Of a stretch of 64,000 nucleotides of DNA, positions 32,949 through 43,009 are shown in pieces. Each line of letters opens with the position of its first letter. Positions within the stretch are counted from its first letter, which is position 1. The notes beneath the pieces were generated by a model that had not been told where the DNA came from, did not search any database, and was given only the letters and a program-made list of their open reading frames with translations. Origin of the DNA: Macrotis lagotis (lineage: Eukaryota > Chordata > Mammalia > Peramelemorphia > Peramelidae); assembly GCF_037893015.1 (NCBI RefSeq), contig NC_133665.1:22516869-22580868 (forward strand), in the 5' to 3' direction. Both the position numbers and the translations under genes were made by a program.

Positions 32949-33059
32949 CTGGTGATAGGGCTACAAAGATAGAATTGAAATAGTCTCTGTCTTCAAATTG
33001 ATCATATACTATTGGGGCAAAACTAATGCTTGTGTAGTCTTAATAGTGATACTTCATGT

Positions 33060-33230
33060 AAAAAAATAGAAAAAAGAGAGCAGAAGGGTGAAAGAAAGAA
33101 AAGAAAGGATAAAAAAGAGGAAGGAAAGAAAGAAGGAAAAAGTAAGGAAAGGAAAAATGAAAAATTGAAAGAAGGAAGAAAGGATAGAAGAAGAAAGGAA
33201 GAAAAGAAAAAGAAGAGAAAGGAGGAAGAC
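33060..33230. repeat. Purine-rich (GAAA/GGAA) low-complexity tract
   Basis: About 170 bp almost entirely A and G on the plus strand. The open frames on both strands here (Lys/Glu-rich on plus, Ser/Phe/Leu-rich on minus) are its translation. Confidence 0.95.
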
Positions 33231-33231
33231 A

Positions 33232-33620
33232 GCATTCATTCAATTCTCACTGCTTACTATGTGCTAGACACTGTTTTAAGTGCTCTGAATAAAGATAAAG
33301 GCAAAAAACGATAGAAACCTATCCTCAAGGATCTAATAGTCTAAAAAAGGAAAAACTATATAGGGGAATAAAAAAAGAGGTAGAGGGCTTCCTGCACCCA
33401 ATAATGCAGTAAGGAGAAGGAGTAAGAACCTGGAGAAAGTAGACAAAAGTGAGGGTTGGTATATGTAAAATAGATGCAAAGCAGATACAGGATAATGGGG
33501 TGGGCATAGCACTGGTTATTGGGGAGATCTGGAAAGGCTGCATGTATAAGACAGCACTGAATCTAGGAAAGACATTAGGATTCTAAAAGTCATATATGTG
33601 AGGAAGACATCTAATGCAAA
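33232..33620 (-). mobile_element. L2 fragment, antisense
   Basis: 'ctgcttactatgtgctagac' (33250) then 'ctcaaggatctaatagtcta', 'ggaaaggctgcatgtataag' and 'ggaaagacattaggattc' follow the inverted L2 order. Confidence 0.65.
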
Positions 33621-33641
33621 AGCATGCCATCAGAGCCTTGA

Positions 33642-33770
33642 GTTGGCTATGCTGGTGACCACCCATGTTCTGTTACCAGAAGACTGAGGCGAGAGGATTG
33701 TTTGAGCTCAGGGGTTTTGAGCTGCAGTGGGCTAACAAGAGCTGTTGTCATTTTGTCTGGCACCAAAATT
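33642..33770 (+). ncRNA. 7SL RNA-derived fragment (pseudogene or 7SL-type SINE)
   Basis: 'aagactgaggcgagaggatt' followed by 'gtttgagctcaggggttttg' and 'agctgcagtgggcta' resembles the 5' Alu-domain part of 7SL, the RNA of the signal recognition particle. The weaker match continues through 'gtctggcaccaaaatt', where 7SL has its 'gttcggcatcaatat' segment. About 130 bases are present. It lacks the rest of the roughly 300-nt RNA and has many substitutions, so it is not a functional gene. Confidence 0.65.
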
Positions 33771-33771
33771 G

Positions 33772-33890
33772 AGGCTCAGAGAGATTATTTGATTTGTCAG
33801 TGATTTACACAGCTAGTGAGTTAGTAGAGGCAAGGTTCAAGCATAGGATTTCCTGACTTCAGGTCAAATCTATCTACTCTACATCTAAAG
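33772..33890 (-). mobile_element. MIR
   Basis: Antisense MIR with 'gaggctcagagagattattt' and 'acacagctagtgagttagta', directly abutting the 7SL-like fragment. Confidence 0.65.
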
Positions 33891-33910
33891 AATGAATGAG
33901 AAGCTTAAAG

Positions 33911-33965
33911 CAACACACATACACACACACACACACATACACACACACATGCACATACATATGTA
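33911..33965. repeat. (CA)n microsatellite, interrupted
   Basis: CA dinucleotides with 'cat' interruptions. Confidence 0.95.
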
Positions 33966-33989
33966 CATTTATGGTGAGTTACAGCCTGT

Positions 33990-34200
33990 ACTTTTTTCCT
34001 TTAAAAATAATTAATTTGTTAACTTTTTAAAAAAATTTGAGTTTCAAATTCTCTCTCTTCAGTGTTATTTTTTTTTCATTAAGTATTTGGAAATAAGCAA
34101 ATAATCAACACATACTTGCAAATAGCTCAAAAGTTAACATTTAGCCATCTACCCATTTACATCTCACATTTTCTCCAACACTTGCCCCTATTTACTGATT
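33990..34200 (-). mobile_element. L1 3'UTR fragment, old
   Basis: 'gagtttcaaattctctctct' and flanking T-rich sequence resemble the antisense L1 3'UTR, as at 45195-45370 ('gagctctaaattctctcttg'). Confidence 0.4.
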
Positions 34201-34311
34201 AAAATGATAAAGTGATTTTGAAAAAAAATCAATACATTCAAATGAAATTGTGATGCTTCACGGACATTTTGGAATGCTTCTTTCAAAATGGCCTTCTAGC
34301 CATTTGTTCAA

Positions 34312-34516
34312 TAATGCCTGACTCTTGTGATCCCATTTGAGGTTGTCTATCTCTCAAGCTCATTTTTTTTTGGATGAGGAAACAGTATTAAGTGACTTTC
34401 CCAGGTCATGCAACTAGTTAGTGTCTGATTCCAGATTTGAACTCAGGAGTATGAGTTTTCCTCATTTCAAGCCTATCCATATCCAAACTCTATACACTGT
34501 GCCACTTAGCTGTCCT
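34312..34516 (-). mobile_element. Marsupial CORE-SINE, antisense
   Basis: 'actcttgtgatcccatttga', 'ttaagtgactttcccaggtc', 'gatttgaactcaggagtatg' and 'actgtgccacttagctgtcc'. The open frame at 34421-34729 (+) runs through it and a MIR. Confidence 0.8.
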
Positions 34517-34574
34517 TTCCTAGCCTATACTAAATCACAAATTCCTTGGAGACAAAATGGGACTTCTTATCACC

Positions 34575-34740
34575 ACAGATTTAGAGCTAGAAGTGACCTT
34601 GAAGATCTATCTAGCTCACCTTTACCTCCTCCTTATCTCATAGTTGGGAAAAATTTGTGTTCAGAGATGTTAGGGAATTTGGCCCACAGTCACACAGCTA
34701 AAAAGTGTCAGAGTAGCGATATGAACTAGGTCATCCTAAT
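34575..34740 (-). mobile_element. MIR
   Basis: 'cacagatttagagctagaag', 'agtcacacagctaaaaagtg' and 'atgaactaggtcatcctaat'. Confidence 0.7.
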
Positions 34741-34779
34741 CTTCTCTCTGTGTCCTTTCTTTCTCACCATCTCCACCTC

Positions 34780-34975
34780 ACCTAAAACTTGGAATCTTTC
34801 TCTGGGTCCTGCTGCCTTTAAAAGTGAGGTGTTGCTTTATCTTGCTTTATCTCACTTTCTAGTGCCCTTTTATATCTTGCTTTCTCTCTTAGAATGTAAG
34901 CTCCTTGAGGGATTGTTTGTATTTATATTTCCAACACTCAGCATAATTCCTGTAGTAAGCTAAAAATAATTGCTC
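34780..34975 (+). mobile_element. L2 3' end
   Basis: 'ttagaatgtaagctccttga' at 34890 followed by 'gggattgtttg', 'ccaacactcagcataattcc' and the truncated end. Confidence 0.75.
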
Positions 34976-35004
34976 TCTTCCAGTCTCTCTCTCTTCCATC
35001 TATG

Positions 35005-35085
35005 TAACCACACATAAACTATCTATCTATCTATGTATCTATGTCTCTACCTATGTACCTGGCTAGCCAGCTATCCATCTATCAG
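35005..35085. repeat. Degenerate (ATCT)n repeat
   Basis: 'aactatctatctatctatgt' and further imperfect CTAT/CCAT units. Confidence 0.8.
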
Positions 35086-35239
35086 TCATCTTCTGACTCT
35101 ACACATTAGGAGCTTTCCACTCTTCTATGCCACCTCTTTATATCCCTGCATGCATATTTGTTGAACTAACTGACTTGGACTAGAATGGAAGTAGGTGGGT
35201 GACTGAGCTGAGTAATACAACTCTGAGTGAGGTAGCAAG

Positions 35240-35450
35240 TTATAGTAGATGAAGTCAGCTTTGGAGTCAAGAAGACCTAGTTTCAAGTCCTGTTTCCGAC
35301 ACATACCAGCTATGGGTCACTGGACAAGTCACTTAATTCTAAGATATCTCAGGCAGCTCTCTAAAATCATAAATTGATCAGTTTTGATTGGAGTTTTTAC
35401 AACATTGCCAATAAAAGTGCAGTCCACTATTGCTTCCCCCTCCCCCCTCC
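35240..35450 (+). mobile_element. Marsupial CORE-SINE
   Basis: 'gtcagctttggagtcaagaa', 'caagtcctgtttccgacaca' and 'ggcagctctctaaaatcata', diverged. Confidence 0.6.
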
Positions 35451-35459
35451 CGCAAATGA

Positions 35460-35605
35460 AAAGAAGTTCAGGGTTCAAATTCTACCTCTGATGCTTTTTC
35501 ACTGTGTGACTGTGGATAACCTCCCTGGTTCTTAGCTTCTATATCTGTAAAATGAGGGCATGAATGTCCCTTCCAATTCTAAATGTGTGAGCCTGTGATG
35601 AGCTG
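35460..35605 (+). mobile_element. MIR
   Basis: 'gttcaaattctacctctgat', 'cactgtgtgactgtggataa' and 'gtcccttccaattctaaatg'. Confidence 0.7.
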
Positions 35606-35629
35606 AAAAATATTCTTTAAAGATGTACA

Positions 35630-35860
35630 AGTGCACAGAATACTGAGCCTGGTGTCAAGAAACCCTGAGTTCAAATTCAGCCTTAACCACTTACTAGCTG
35701 TGTGATCCTGAGTTTGTCTGTCTCAGTTTCCTCAATTTTAAAAAGGGGATAATTGCATCTACCTCCAAAAGTTTTTGTAAGGCTAAGATGAATTAATATT
35801 TGTGAAATACTTTGCAAACTTTAAAGTGCAATAAATGTTAGATATTATTATTATTTCAAT
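35630..35860 (+). mobile_element. MIR/THER-type SINE, near full length
   Basis: 'gagcctggtgtcaagaaacc', 'ttactagctgtgtgatcctg' and 'tttgtgaaatactttgcaaa' to 'ttattattattatt'. Confidence 0.8.
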
Positions 35861-35920
35861 ACCATTCCTCCAACCCTTCAACTAGAAAAACATGACTAAA
35901 ATGTCAGAGTATGAACTTGT

Positions 35921-35922
<2 letters not shown>

Positions 35923-35960
<38 letters not shown>
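35923..35960. repeat. (GT)n microsatellite
   Basis: GT dinucleotides, about 19 units. Confidence 0.97.
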
Positions 35961-35961
<1 letters not shown>

Positions 35962-36044
35962 CCTCTGATTGAGTCCCTAGAGAGAAAACTCTCTTCCCCT
36001 CTCTAATGAGGATGATCTATGGCTGCTCTATCATTTATGGTCTG

Positions 36045-36175
36045 GGATACCAAGAAGTTAAGAGGTTTATTTCCCAGGGTGTCACAGGCAAGTGTGTTTC
36101 AGAGGCATGACTTGATCCCAGGTTCTTCCTGACCCAAAGCCTCATTCTCTGACCACTCAAAGCTACATACACTTT
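36045..36175 (-). mobile_element. MIR-type SINE
   Basis: 'cagggtgtcacaggcaagtg' and 'gacttgatcccaggttcttc' in antisense order. Confidence 0.6.
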
Positions 36176-36399
36176 TTCTTGAGTATGAATTACAAATTGA
36201 AGATAGCTGCACATTTCCATAGGGTCTGTTTGGAAAATATATTAAAAATGTTGTCAAATGCAATTATTTGGTTCAAGATCATCTTTGCCTTTAGGAAACC
36301 TGGGTCCTCTAAAGTCTAAATTCAAGAACAATCATCTTCACTAGACCTTGCCCAATTATCTTAGCTGTTAGTTTTCTCCTCTTTCATAAATACACTGTA

Positions 36400-36600
36400 T
36401 TTATTTTGTAATTTTTATAAATTTACTTCTATGTACATATGTTGCATCCCCTCCAAGAATGGAAGCTTCTTGAGGGAAGGGAATGTATCATTTTTTTGCC
36501 TTTGTTTCCTTAGCATCTGGCACTGTGCCTGATGCATACAGAACATAATAAGCATAAATGACTGTTGAATAAATGAATGAATGAATGGATAAATTATGAC
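36400..36600 (+). mobile_element. L2 3' end
   Basis: 'tggaagcttcttgagggaag', 'ttccttagcatctggcactg' and 'tgttgaataaatgaatgaat'. The minus-strand open frame at 36415-36651 is its reverse. Confidence 0.8.
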
Positions 36601-37150
36601 TAACTTCAAAATGTGTGTCATGATCTTGTTGGAAATATTTTTCACATTCAAATTTTCTTTCCAAATGAGCTTTGTCTGTGATCTAAATTTAACTGTTCAG
36701 CTATAATCTCTGACCTTTTCAATGCAGCAGTGATTAGGCATCATCATGAATATTTAACTTCTATCAACCTTCTGGGCCAAGCAAAAAAATATTACTGCTC
36801 ACCACATTTAGCTTCATCCCCTAAATTTTTTTCAACACTTTGTTATGTCATTTTTAAAGCTGTTTGACTTCACTTATCATTAGATATTTTTCTAAACAGT
36901 AATCAATCAATTTTATATTGATTCAAGGTAGCACATCTTAGTGTTCCCCAAAGTTTCTCATGTCCACTAGACTGAGTGTCCCTAACATCTGAAAATTCAA
37001 CTATTTGCACATGGATGATAAAAGAGGGGATTTTTTTCTTTTGTTTTAATTTACATTGAGTGGTTAACATTCATTATTCCCCTAACTTAAACTAATAGGG
37101 TAATTATGAATGCTGTTTTTTATGTATACATTACAGGGACATAGAGACCA
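36601..37150. other. Unassigned DNA
   Basis: No gene, repeat family or motif recognised. Confidence 0.4.
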
Positions 37151-37154
37151 ATAA

Positions 37155-37202
<48 letters not shown>
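37155..37202. repeat. (AC)n microsatellite
   Basis: AC dinucleotides, about 23 units. Confidence 0.97.
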
Positions 37203-37204
<2 letters not shown>

Positions 37205-37237
37205 TACTCTCACAAATACACACCAAATTCAAAGGAG

Positions 37238-37380
37238 GACTTGGATTCAAACCCAGCATAGGTCATTTACACTCTATCTGACATTGGTAAATTACTTATC
37301 CTCAGTCTTCTTCATTACAAAATGAGGGAATTGTTCTGAATGACATTTAGGATTCATCCCAGCTCTAATTCTAGGTTTCA
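37238..37380 (+). mobile_element. MIR
   Basis: 'gacttggattcaaacccagc', 'ctcagtcttcttcattacaa' and 'cattcaggattcatcccagc'-like 3' part. Confidence 0.6.
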
Positions 37381-37398
37381 GGGTAGCAGCACATCTTT

Positions 37399-37562
37399 TT
37401 TTTTTTTTTTTTTAGGTTTTTGCAAGGCAAACCGGTTAAGTGGCTTGCCCAAGACCACACAGCTAGGTAATTATTAAGTGTCTGAGGTGAAATTTGAACT
37501 CAGGTAACTCCTTCCTGACTCCAGGGCCAGTGCTCTATACACTGTGCCACCTAGCCACCCCT
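37399..37562 (-). mobile_element. tRNA-derived marsupial SINE, antisense, perfect duplication
   Basis: Poly-T tail, 'ggttaagtggcttgcccaag', 'attattaagtgtctgaggtg' and head end 'ccacctagccacccct'. Target duplication 'cagcacatcttt' at 37387-37398 and 37563-37574 without mismatch. Confidence 0.95.
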
Positions 37563-37574
37563 CAGCACATCTTT

Positions 37575-37685
37575 AAGACAGCTTTTAAAGTTCTCTAGTT
37601 CAAATCCCATCCCTATCCCATTTTACAAATGAGAAAACTGTGGACTAGATAAGTTAAAGGACTTTTTTTAAGGTCGTATCTAGCA
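37575..37685 (-). mobile_element. MIR fragment
   Basis: 'cccattttacaaatgagaaa' and 'aaggtcgtatctagcaagg'. Confidence 0.55.
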
Positions 37686-37925
37686 AGGTGATACAAGTGA
37701 ACAGAGTGCTGAACCTAGAATCAGAAAGATCTCAGTTCAAGTTTAACTTCATATATTTCCTCCCTGTATAACCCTGAGCAAATCAGTTAACATCTGTCTG
37801 TTTCAGTTTCCTCAACTGTAAAAATGGGACTGATAATTAGACCTACAAGTCAGGGTTGTTGGAAGGAAAATTGAGATATTTGTAAAATGCTTGATACAGT
37901 GTCTTCCTTCTCCTCCCTATTTGTT
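37686..37925 (+). mobile_element. MIR-type SINE
   Basis: 'agagtgctgaacctagaatc', 'gtttcagtttcctcaactgt' and 'gtcagggttgttggaaggaa'. Confidence 0.75.
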
Positions 37926-38145
37926 CAGGTGTGACCAACTCTTTCTGACCCATTTGCAATTTTTTTTGCCAAAGATACTGGAGTGATTTCCCATTTCCTT
38001 CTCCATCTCATTTTGAGGAATAAGGAATGAGGAAACAGACAAGCAGGGTAAAATGACTTGTCCAGAGTCACACAGCTAATAAATGTCTGAGGCTAGATTT
38101 TATGTCTAGTGCTCTATTCACTGTTCTACCTAGTTCCCCTCTTTC
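37926..38145 (-). mobile_element. Marsupial CORE-SINE, antisense
   Basis: 'ccatttgcaattttttttgc', 'ccatttccttctccatctca' and 'cagagtcacacagctaataa'. Confidence 0.8.
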
Positions 38146-38154
38146 CTTCCCTAG

Positions 38155-38220
38155 TACATAGTAATGAATAAGAGAACATTTATTAAGTTATTACTATGTG
38201 GAAAATGCTAGTATAAATCA
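38155..38220 (-). mobile_element. L2 3'-end fragment, antisense
   Basis: 'gagaacatttattaagttat' and 'tactatgtggaaaatgctag'. Confidence 0.5.
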
Positions 38221-38224
38221 TTTA

Positions 38225-38430
38225 TCATTAATAATTACTGACATTAATGTAGGGCTTTAAGGTTTACTAAGTAGTTTTTAGCCATCAACTCGAGATTCTC
38301 CACAACTTGATGAGGTAGAGATCACAGGTATTGTTAGGCAACTTCTATAAGTGAGGTAGTAGATTCAGAGAAGTGAGCATAATTTGTTTATGGTGATAGA
38401 ACTAGTGAGTACAACACACAGCAGTCCTGT
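38225..38430 (-). mobile_element. MIR/THER-type SINE, antisense
   Basis: 'gggctttaaggtttactaag', 'gatgaggtagagatcacagg' and 'tgatagaactagtgagt'. Confidence 0.65.
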
Positions 38431-38872
38431 TAATAATGAAAGAAATTACCTGTTGCTACAATTATCAATTGTGCTTGGTATTTAGAAAGAAAAAATAAAA
38501 CTCATCAGCAAAAGAATCCTAGGAATCACCAGAGTAAATGTACAATAGTAATCCTTCTCATCAATGACTTACTTGACTATGCCGTTAATATAGTTTATGG
38601 AAATAATAAGAGAATGTTAATTGAATGGTACACTATCAAATGTAATGATCCCTTGCTGCGAGATAAGTATCAAGGAGTAGAACTCTTTATTTTCCAATCA
38701 ACAGAAACTGTTTCTGTGATACATGAGTCTCCATTACACAGGCTTTATTCCTGTTTTCCATTATTAACAATAATGTAATCTTTATTTTTCTGATGAATTT
38801 TTTGGTGGGCCACTCTACTTCCACTGATTACCTTAATATAGTCTTATCAAACTGGATGTAGTCACCCACAAA
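38431..38872. other. Unassigned DNA
   Basis: No gene or repeat recognised. Confidence 0.4.
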
Positions 38873-38925
38873 ACTGGATGTCCCAAAAGTGTTAGTGCAG
38901 GTTTAAAACTTTAATTCTTTAAAGT
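38873..38925. mobile_element. Mariner-type DNA transposon terminal fragment
   Basis: 'tggatgtcccaaaagtgtta' and 'gtgcaggtttaaaacttt' resemble the inverted terminus of a marsupial mariner element. Only one end is present; the body is absent. Confidence 0.5.
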
Positions 38926-39407
38926 CTATGATAGCAAACGAGGAAGAGTCTATCTGTCAGATCTATGACACAGGGAGAAACTTATGACCAAAGAAAAGGT
39001 TGAGAACATTATATAAATTGCAAAATGGATAATTTCAACTGGATTAAATTAAAAAAGTTTTTTGTACAAATAAAACCAATGCAACCAAGATGAGAAGTAA
39101 TTAAGAAAGCTGGAAAACAATTTTCACAGTCAGTGTTTTTGCTAACTCATTTCTATAAGAATGACTTTAATATGAACAAGCAATTTTCAGATGAAATTAA
39201 AACTTTCTAGAGTCATATGAAAAATGCTTCAAATCATTATTGATTAGAGGACACTAATGCACTGTTGGTGGAGGTGAACTGATCCAACAATTCTGAAGAG
39301 TAATTTGGAACTATGACCAAAGGACAATAAAATTGAACATACCCCTTGATCCTGCAATATCCCTACTAGGCCTATTTTCCAAAGAGGGGAAAGAGCATAT
39401 GTATAAC

Positions 39408-39422
39408 ATATATATTATATAT

Positions 39423-39499
<77 letters not shown>
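39408..39499. repeat. (AT)n/(AG)n microsatellite inside L1
   Basis: AT dinucleotides then AG dinucleotides. The Tyr/Ile and Arg/Glu repeats at the start of the 39454 frame come from this. Confidence 0.97.
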
Positions 39500-39862
39500 C
39501 TCTCTATAAAGTGGTAAAGAATTGGAAATTGAGGGGATGCCCAAGAATTGGAGAATGCCTGAACAAGTTATGGTATATGAATATGATGGAGTACTATTGC
39601 TCTATAAGAAATCATGAGCAGTCAACCATTAGAAAAGCCTGGAAAGACTTTCATGAACTGATGCTGAATGAAGTGAGCAGAAATAGGAGAACATTATACA
39701 CATTAACTGCAACATTGTGAGATGATCAACTATTATGGACACAGCTCCTCTCAGCAATTCAGTGATCAAGAACATTCATGAGAATCCTATTATGGAAAAT
39801 GCCCTCCACATCTAGAGAAAAAAACTTTGGAGTCTGAATGCAGAGCAAAACATACTATCTTA

Positions 39863-40018
39863 GGGGTTGCTAGGTGGCACAGTGGATAGAGCACCAGTCC
39901 TGGAGTCAGGAGTACCTGAGTTTAAATCCAGCCTCAGACACTTAATAATTACCTACCTGTGTGACCTTGGGCAAGCCACTTAACCCCATTTGCCTTGCAA
40001 AAACCTAAAAAAACCCCA
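39863..40018 (+). mobile_element. tRNA-derived marsupial SINE in the L1 3'UTR
   Basis: Complete sense copy with 'gcaaaaacctaaaaaaaccc' tail. The L1 sequence 'aYatactat' is duplicated at 39850-39858 and 40022-40030, and the L1 3'UTR reads through cleanly when the SINE is removed. Confidence 0.92.
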
Positions 40019-40316
40019 ACAATATACTATGTTCACTTATAAAAATTTCTTATATTTTTCCTTTCTTTTTCATGATTTTCCCCCTTTAGTTCTAATTCAT
40101 AACATGACAAGGATGGAAGTATATTCAACATGATTGTACATGTACAACCTATTATAAAATTGTTCACCATCATAGGGAGGGAAGAGCAAAAGAAGAGTGG
40201 TAGAAAAATGTGGAACTCAAAAGTTTGCAGAAGGATGAATGAAGAAAACTATCTTTACATATAACTGGAAAGAATAAACTTAACTACTTATTTTTAACCT
40301 GTGTCTTATAATGAAG

Positions 40317-40795
40317 AAACTTCAAACACCATTTAAAAGTAATTAAAACATACATACATCCAAGTACTTTAAGGAATTCAAATGTTGATCTGAGGCCTGA
40401 TTTTTAATTTTTCTCTCTAAGAAGTGTTTTCTCTTAATTCATAAAATATAAAATTACAACATCCTGATTGTGGCATGAGTATTAGGTTCTGGGGTGGTAG
40501 GAATTTGGTTTTTACCCCATGATTTATGAATCCTTTACAGATCCTCCATATCTTGAAAAGGATCAGCCTTGAAATTTACTCTCCACTAATCTACCATCTT
40601 GTTCCATCTCCACACAGGTTTCCTGGGTTATGACAGTAAGATAGGGATGAGATCTGTTTTCTTGACTCTGCTCAAGAATTTTTTCCTCCTAATATTGTTG
40701 TTATTAGGATTTTGACTATGATGATCCTATGATAATCATCCCAGATATCATCTTCCGCAGGACAAATTCTCATTTTTTCAACTTGTATCTAATAG
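40317..40795. other. Unassigned DNA
   Basis: No gene, repeat family or motif recognised. Confidence 0.4.
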
Positions 40796-40797
40796 CT

Positions 40798-40870
40798 TTC
40801 TTGCTTTCTTGCTTTCTTTCTTTCTTCCTTTCTTCCTTCCTTCCTTTCTTTCTTCCTTCCTTTTTCTTTT

Positions 40871-40901
<31 letters not shown>

Positions 40902-40923
40902 CTTTCTTTCTTTTCTTCCTTCC

Positions 40924-40971
<48 letters not shown>

Positions 40972-40996
40972 TCCTTCCTTCCAACCTCTCTCCCTC

Positions 40997-41074
<78 letters not shown>

Positions 41075-41202
41075 CTTCCTCTCTCCCTCTCTCCCTCCCT
41101 CCCTTCCTTCTTTCCTTCCTTCCTTCTTTCCTTCCTTCCTTCCTTCCTTCCTTCCTTCCTTCCTTCCTTCCTTCCTTCCTTCCTTCCTTCCTTCCTTCTT
41201 CT
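40798..41202. repeat. Long polypyrimidine (CTTT/CTTC/CCTT)n tract
   Basis: About 400 bp with almost only C and T on the plus strand. It contains long runs of pure TTTC units, then TTCC units, plus CTCC-rich transitions. The 171-aa and 135-aa frames here (Ser/Phe/Leu/Pro repeats) are its translation, not genes. Confidence 0.98.
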
Positions 41203-41224
41203 TTTTGCCTTTATGATGTTTTCT

Positions 41225-41330
41225 CTTCCTCTAATAGAATGTAAGCTCCTTGAGCCAAGGGATTGTCTTGCTTTCTTCTTTTTTTATGTATTCTCAGGAC
41301 AATGAATGCTTAATAAATGCACTATCTACC
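41225..41330 (+). mobile_element. L2 3' end
   Basis: 'atagaatgtaagctccttga' followed by 'gccaagggattgtcttgctt' and 'gaatgcttaataaatgc'. Confidence 0.8.
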
Positions 41331-41380
41331 TATCTACCTATCTGTCTGTCTATCTATCTTTCTATATTTCTTCTATCATC
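41322..41380. repeat. Degenerate (CTAT)n repeat
   Basis: 'ctatctacctatctacctat' and related CTGT/CTAT units directly after the L2 end. Confidence 0.85.
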
Positions 41381-41509
41381 TGCCTCTCTTTCTATTTTGT
41401 TTATTTCTCTGTCTATCCATCTAGTTACATTTCTGACCATAGCCTTTTTATCTTTTTAACCTTTTAATAACTTTTAATATGTTGAATCATTTCAATTCTT
41501 AACAAATTA

Positions 41510-41685
41510 CAGACTCATAGATCTTAGATCTTTAAGGAATGTGAAAGATTATCAAGTCCAAGTCCTTCATTTGGAAGGAAGAAACGGAGGCCTAAGGAAC
41601 TTAAATGACTTGCCCAAAGTAACATGAGTAATGATGATGCCAGCATTTGTGCACCACCTTACCAAACCATGCTACATTGCCTCAG
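41510..41685 (-). mobile_element. MIR
   Basis: 'agactcatagatcttagatc', 'ttaaatgacttgcccaaagt' and 'aacatgagtaatgatgatgc'. Confidence 0.65.
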
Positions 41686-42095
41686 AGCTATTATTTCACT
41701 TGTGTGGGTACTTCTTTCACTAACGCAACCATTCTTAACCTTAGTGAATAATTTTTATGGATGGTTGGGGTGAATAAAAATTCCTTTCAATATATCTATA
41801 ATTCAGGTGATCTGCTAATGTGGGTTGGTAGGCTGGTCTTCAGAGGACAGACACATAGTCAGCCATCAGAATTATTTAAAAACTTATATTTTTTATGAAA
41901 ATCAGAAAACAACAAAAAGAACTTAAAGTTTTTGAACAACAAATAATGGAAGTGTAGACAGCGTTAACTAATAGTTTATCCTCATTACACAGTCCTTTGC
42001 AATGTCAAAGTATATGCTGGCTAACAATAAGAAGATAAATGATGGCAAGACATTTTAGCACTATATTCTTTAATAAGAAAAATGCAGAATCATCT
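41686..42095. other. Unassigned DNA
   Basis: No gene or repeat family recognised. Confidence 0.4.
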
Positions 42096-42430
42096 GTATC
42101 TTCTTTTAAAACTTTCTTTAATTTATTTACACATTACTAAAATATTCTTGTTGTAAGAGTAAACATAATACCCCCTCCCCCCAAAAAATATAAAACCCGA
42201 TGAGAAATAAAGTGAAAGAAAGAGAAAAAATGTGTTTCAGTCTGTGTTCTGATACCACCAGCTCTGTCTCAGGTGGATCACATTCTTTATCATAAGTCCA
42301 ACGTAGAAGTTACTTCCACATTTTTCCATAGTTGCTGTTGCTGATTGTAAACCCCTCTATCCATTCCTCCTCACTACTATCTATTATATTTTCTCTCTCC
42401 TTTTATTCTTTCCGTCTTCCAAAATGTGCT

Positions 42431-42553
42431 GTGGGATAGTTGAGTAACAAAGTGGACAGAGCACCAGCCCTGGGGCCAAGAGGCCCCAAGCCTACATCAC
42501 ACCCCAGAGCAGCCTCATGGTCCCTGGGCAAAGGCCACCCAACTACCTTGCAA
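42431..42553 (+). other. Single SINE-like module in the HAL1 3' region
   Basis: On the plus strand it reads like a degenerate tRNA-derived SINE: 'gggatagttgagtaacaaag' then 'gcaccagccctgggg'. It ends 'caactaccttgcaaaaagt'. It corresponds to module 1 of the first HAL1, antisense relative to the element. Confidence 0.7.
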
Positions 42554-43009
42554 AAAGTAAAAAAGAAAATGTGTTATATCTGACTCTTCTGTTCTATATC
42601 TACCCTTTCCTCAGTCACCACATTCCTCCTCCCCCCTCCTTGTCCCCTTTCTCTCCTTTTTCTTCTAGATTTCTATACTCTCTTGAGTATGTATGCCGTT
42701 TCCACTCTGAGACATTTCCATAGAGAATGAAGGCTCCCTCATTCTCCCTCACCTTCCCCCCTTTCATACCACTGTAAAAGCAATTTCTTGACTCTTTTAC
42801 ACAAAATATCTTAGCCTATTCTACCTCTCCTTTCTCTTACTCCAAGTACATTTTCCTTTCAGACATTGACTCCATTTTTACAATATATTATACCTTCAGA
42901 TTTGGCTCTCTCCTGTGCTCCTTCTACCTGTTCTATTAAATGAGAAGATGAGTATTATCAGTATCATTTTTCCATGCAGGAATAGATGCAGTTCATCATC
43001 ATTAAGTCC

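Larger units (their letters stand above)
38930..40316 (+). mobile_element. L1 ORF2 C-terminal region and 3'UTR, sense
   Basis: 5'-truncated L1. The translation of 39454-39720 carries the end of ORF2, with NKLWYMNMMEYYCSIRN, FHELMLNEVSRNRRT and a natural-looking stop. The 3'UTR continues to about 40316. A dinucleotide repeat (about 39408-39499) lies inside the coding part and a SINE (39863-40018) lies in the 3'UTR. The reverse transcriptase core is missing and frames are broken upstream, so it is inactive. Confidence 0.85.

Noticed and set aside
33023..33314. Lys/Glu-rich frame (+) and Phe/Leu/Ser-rich frames (-)
   Set aside because: Low-complexity purine tract translation.
40729..41244. 171-aa open frame (+) and overlapping 135-aa frame
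   Set aside because: Translation of the CTTT/CTTC tract; Ser-Phe-Leu-Pro repeats only.
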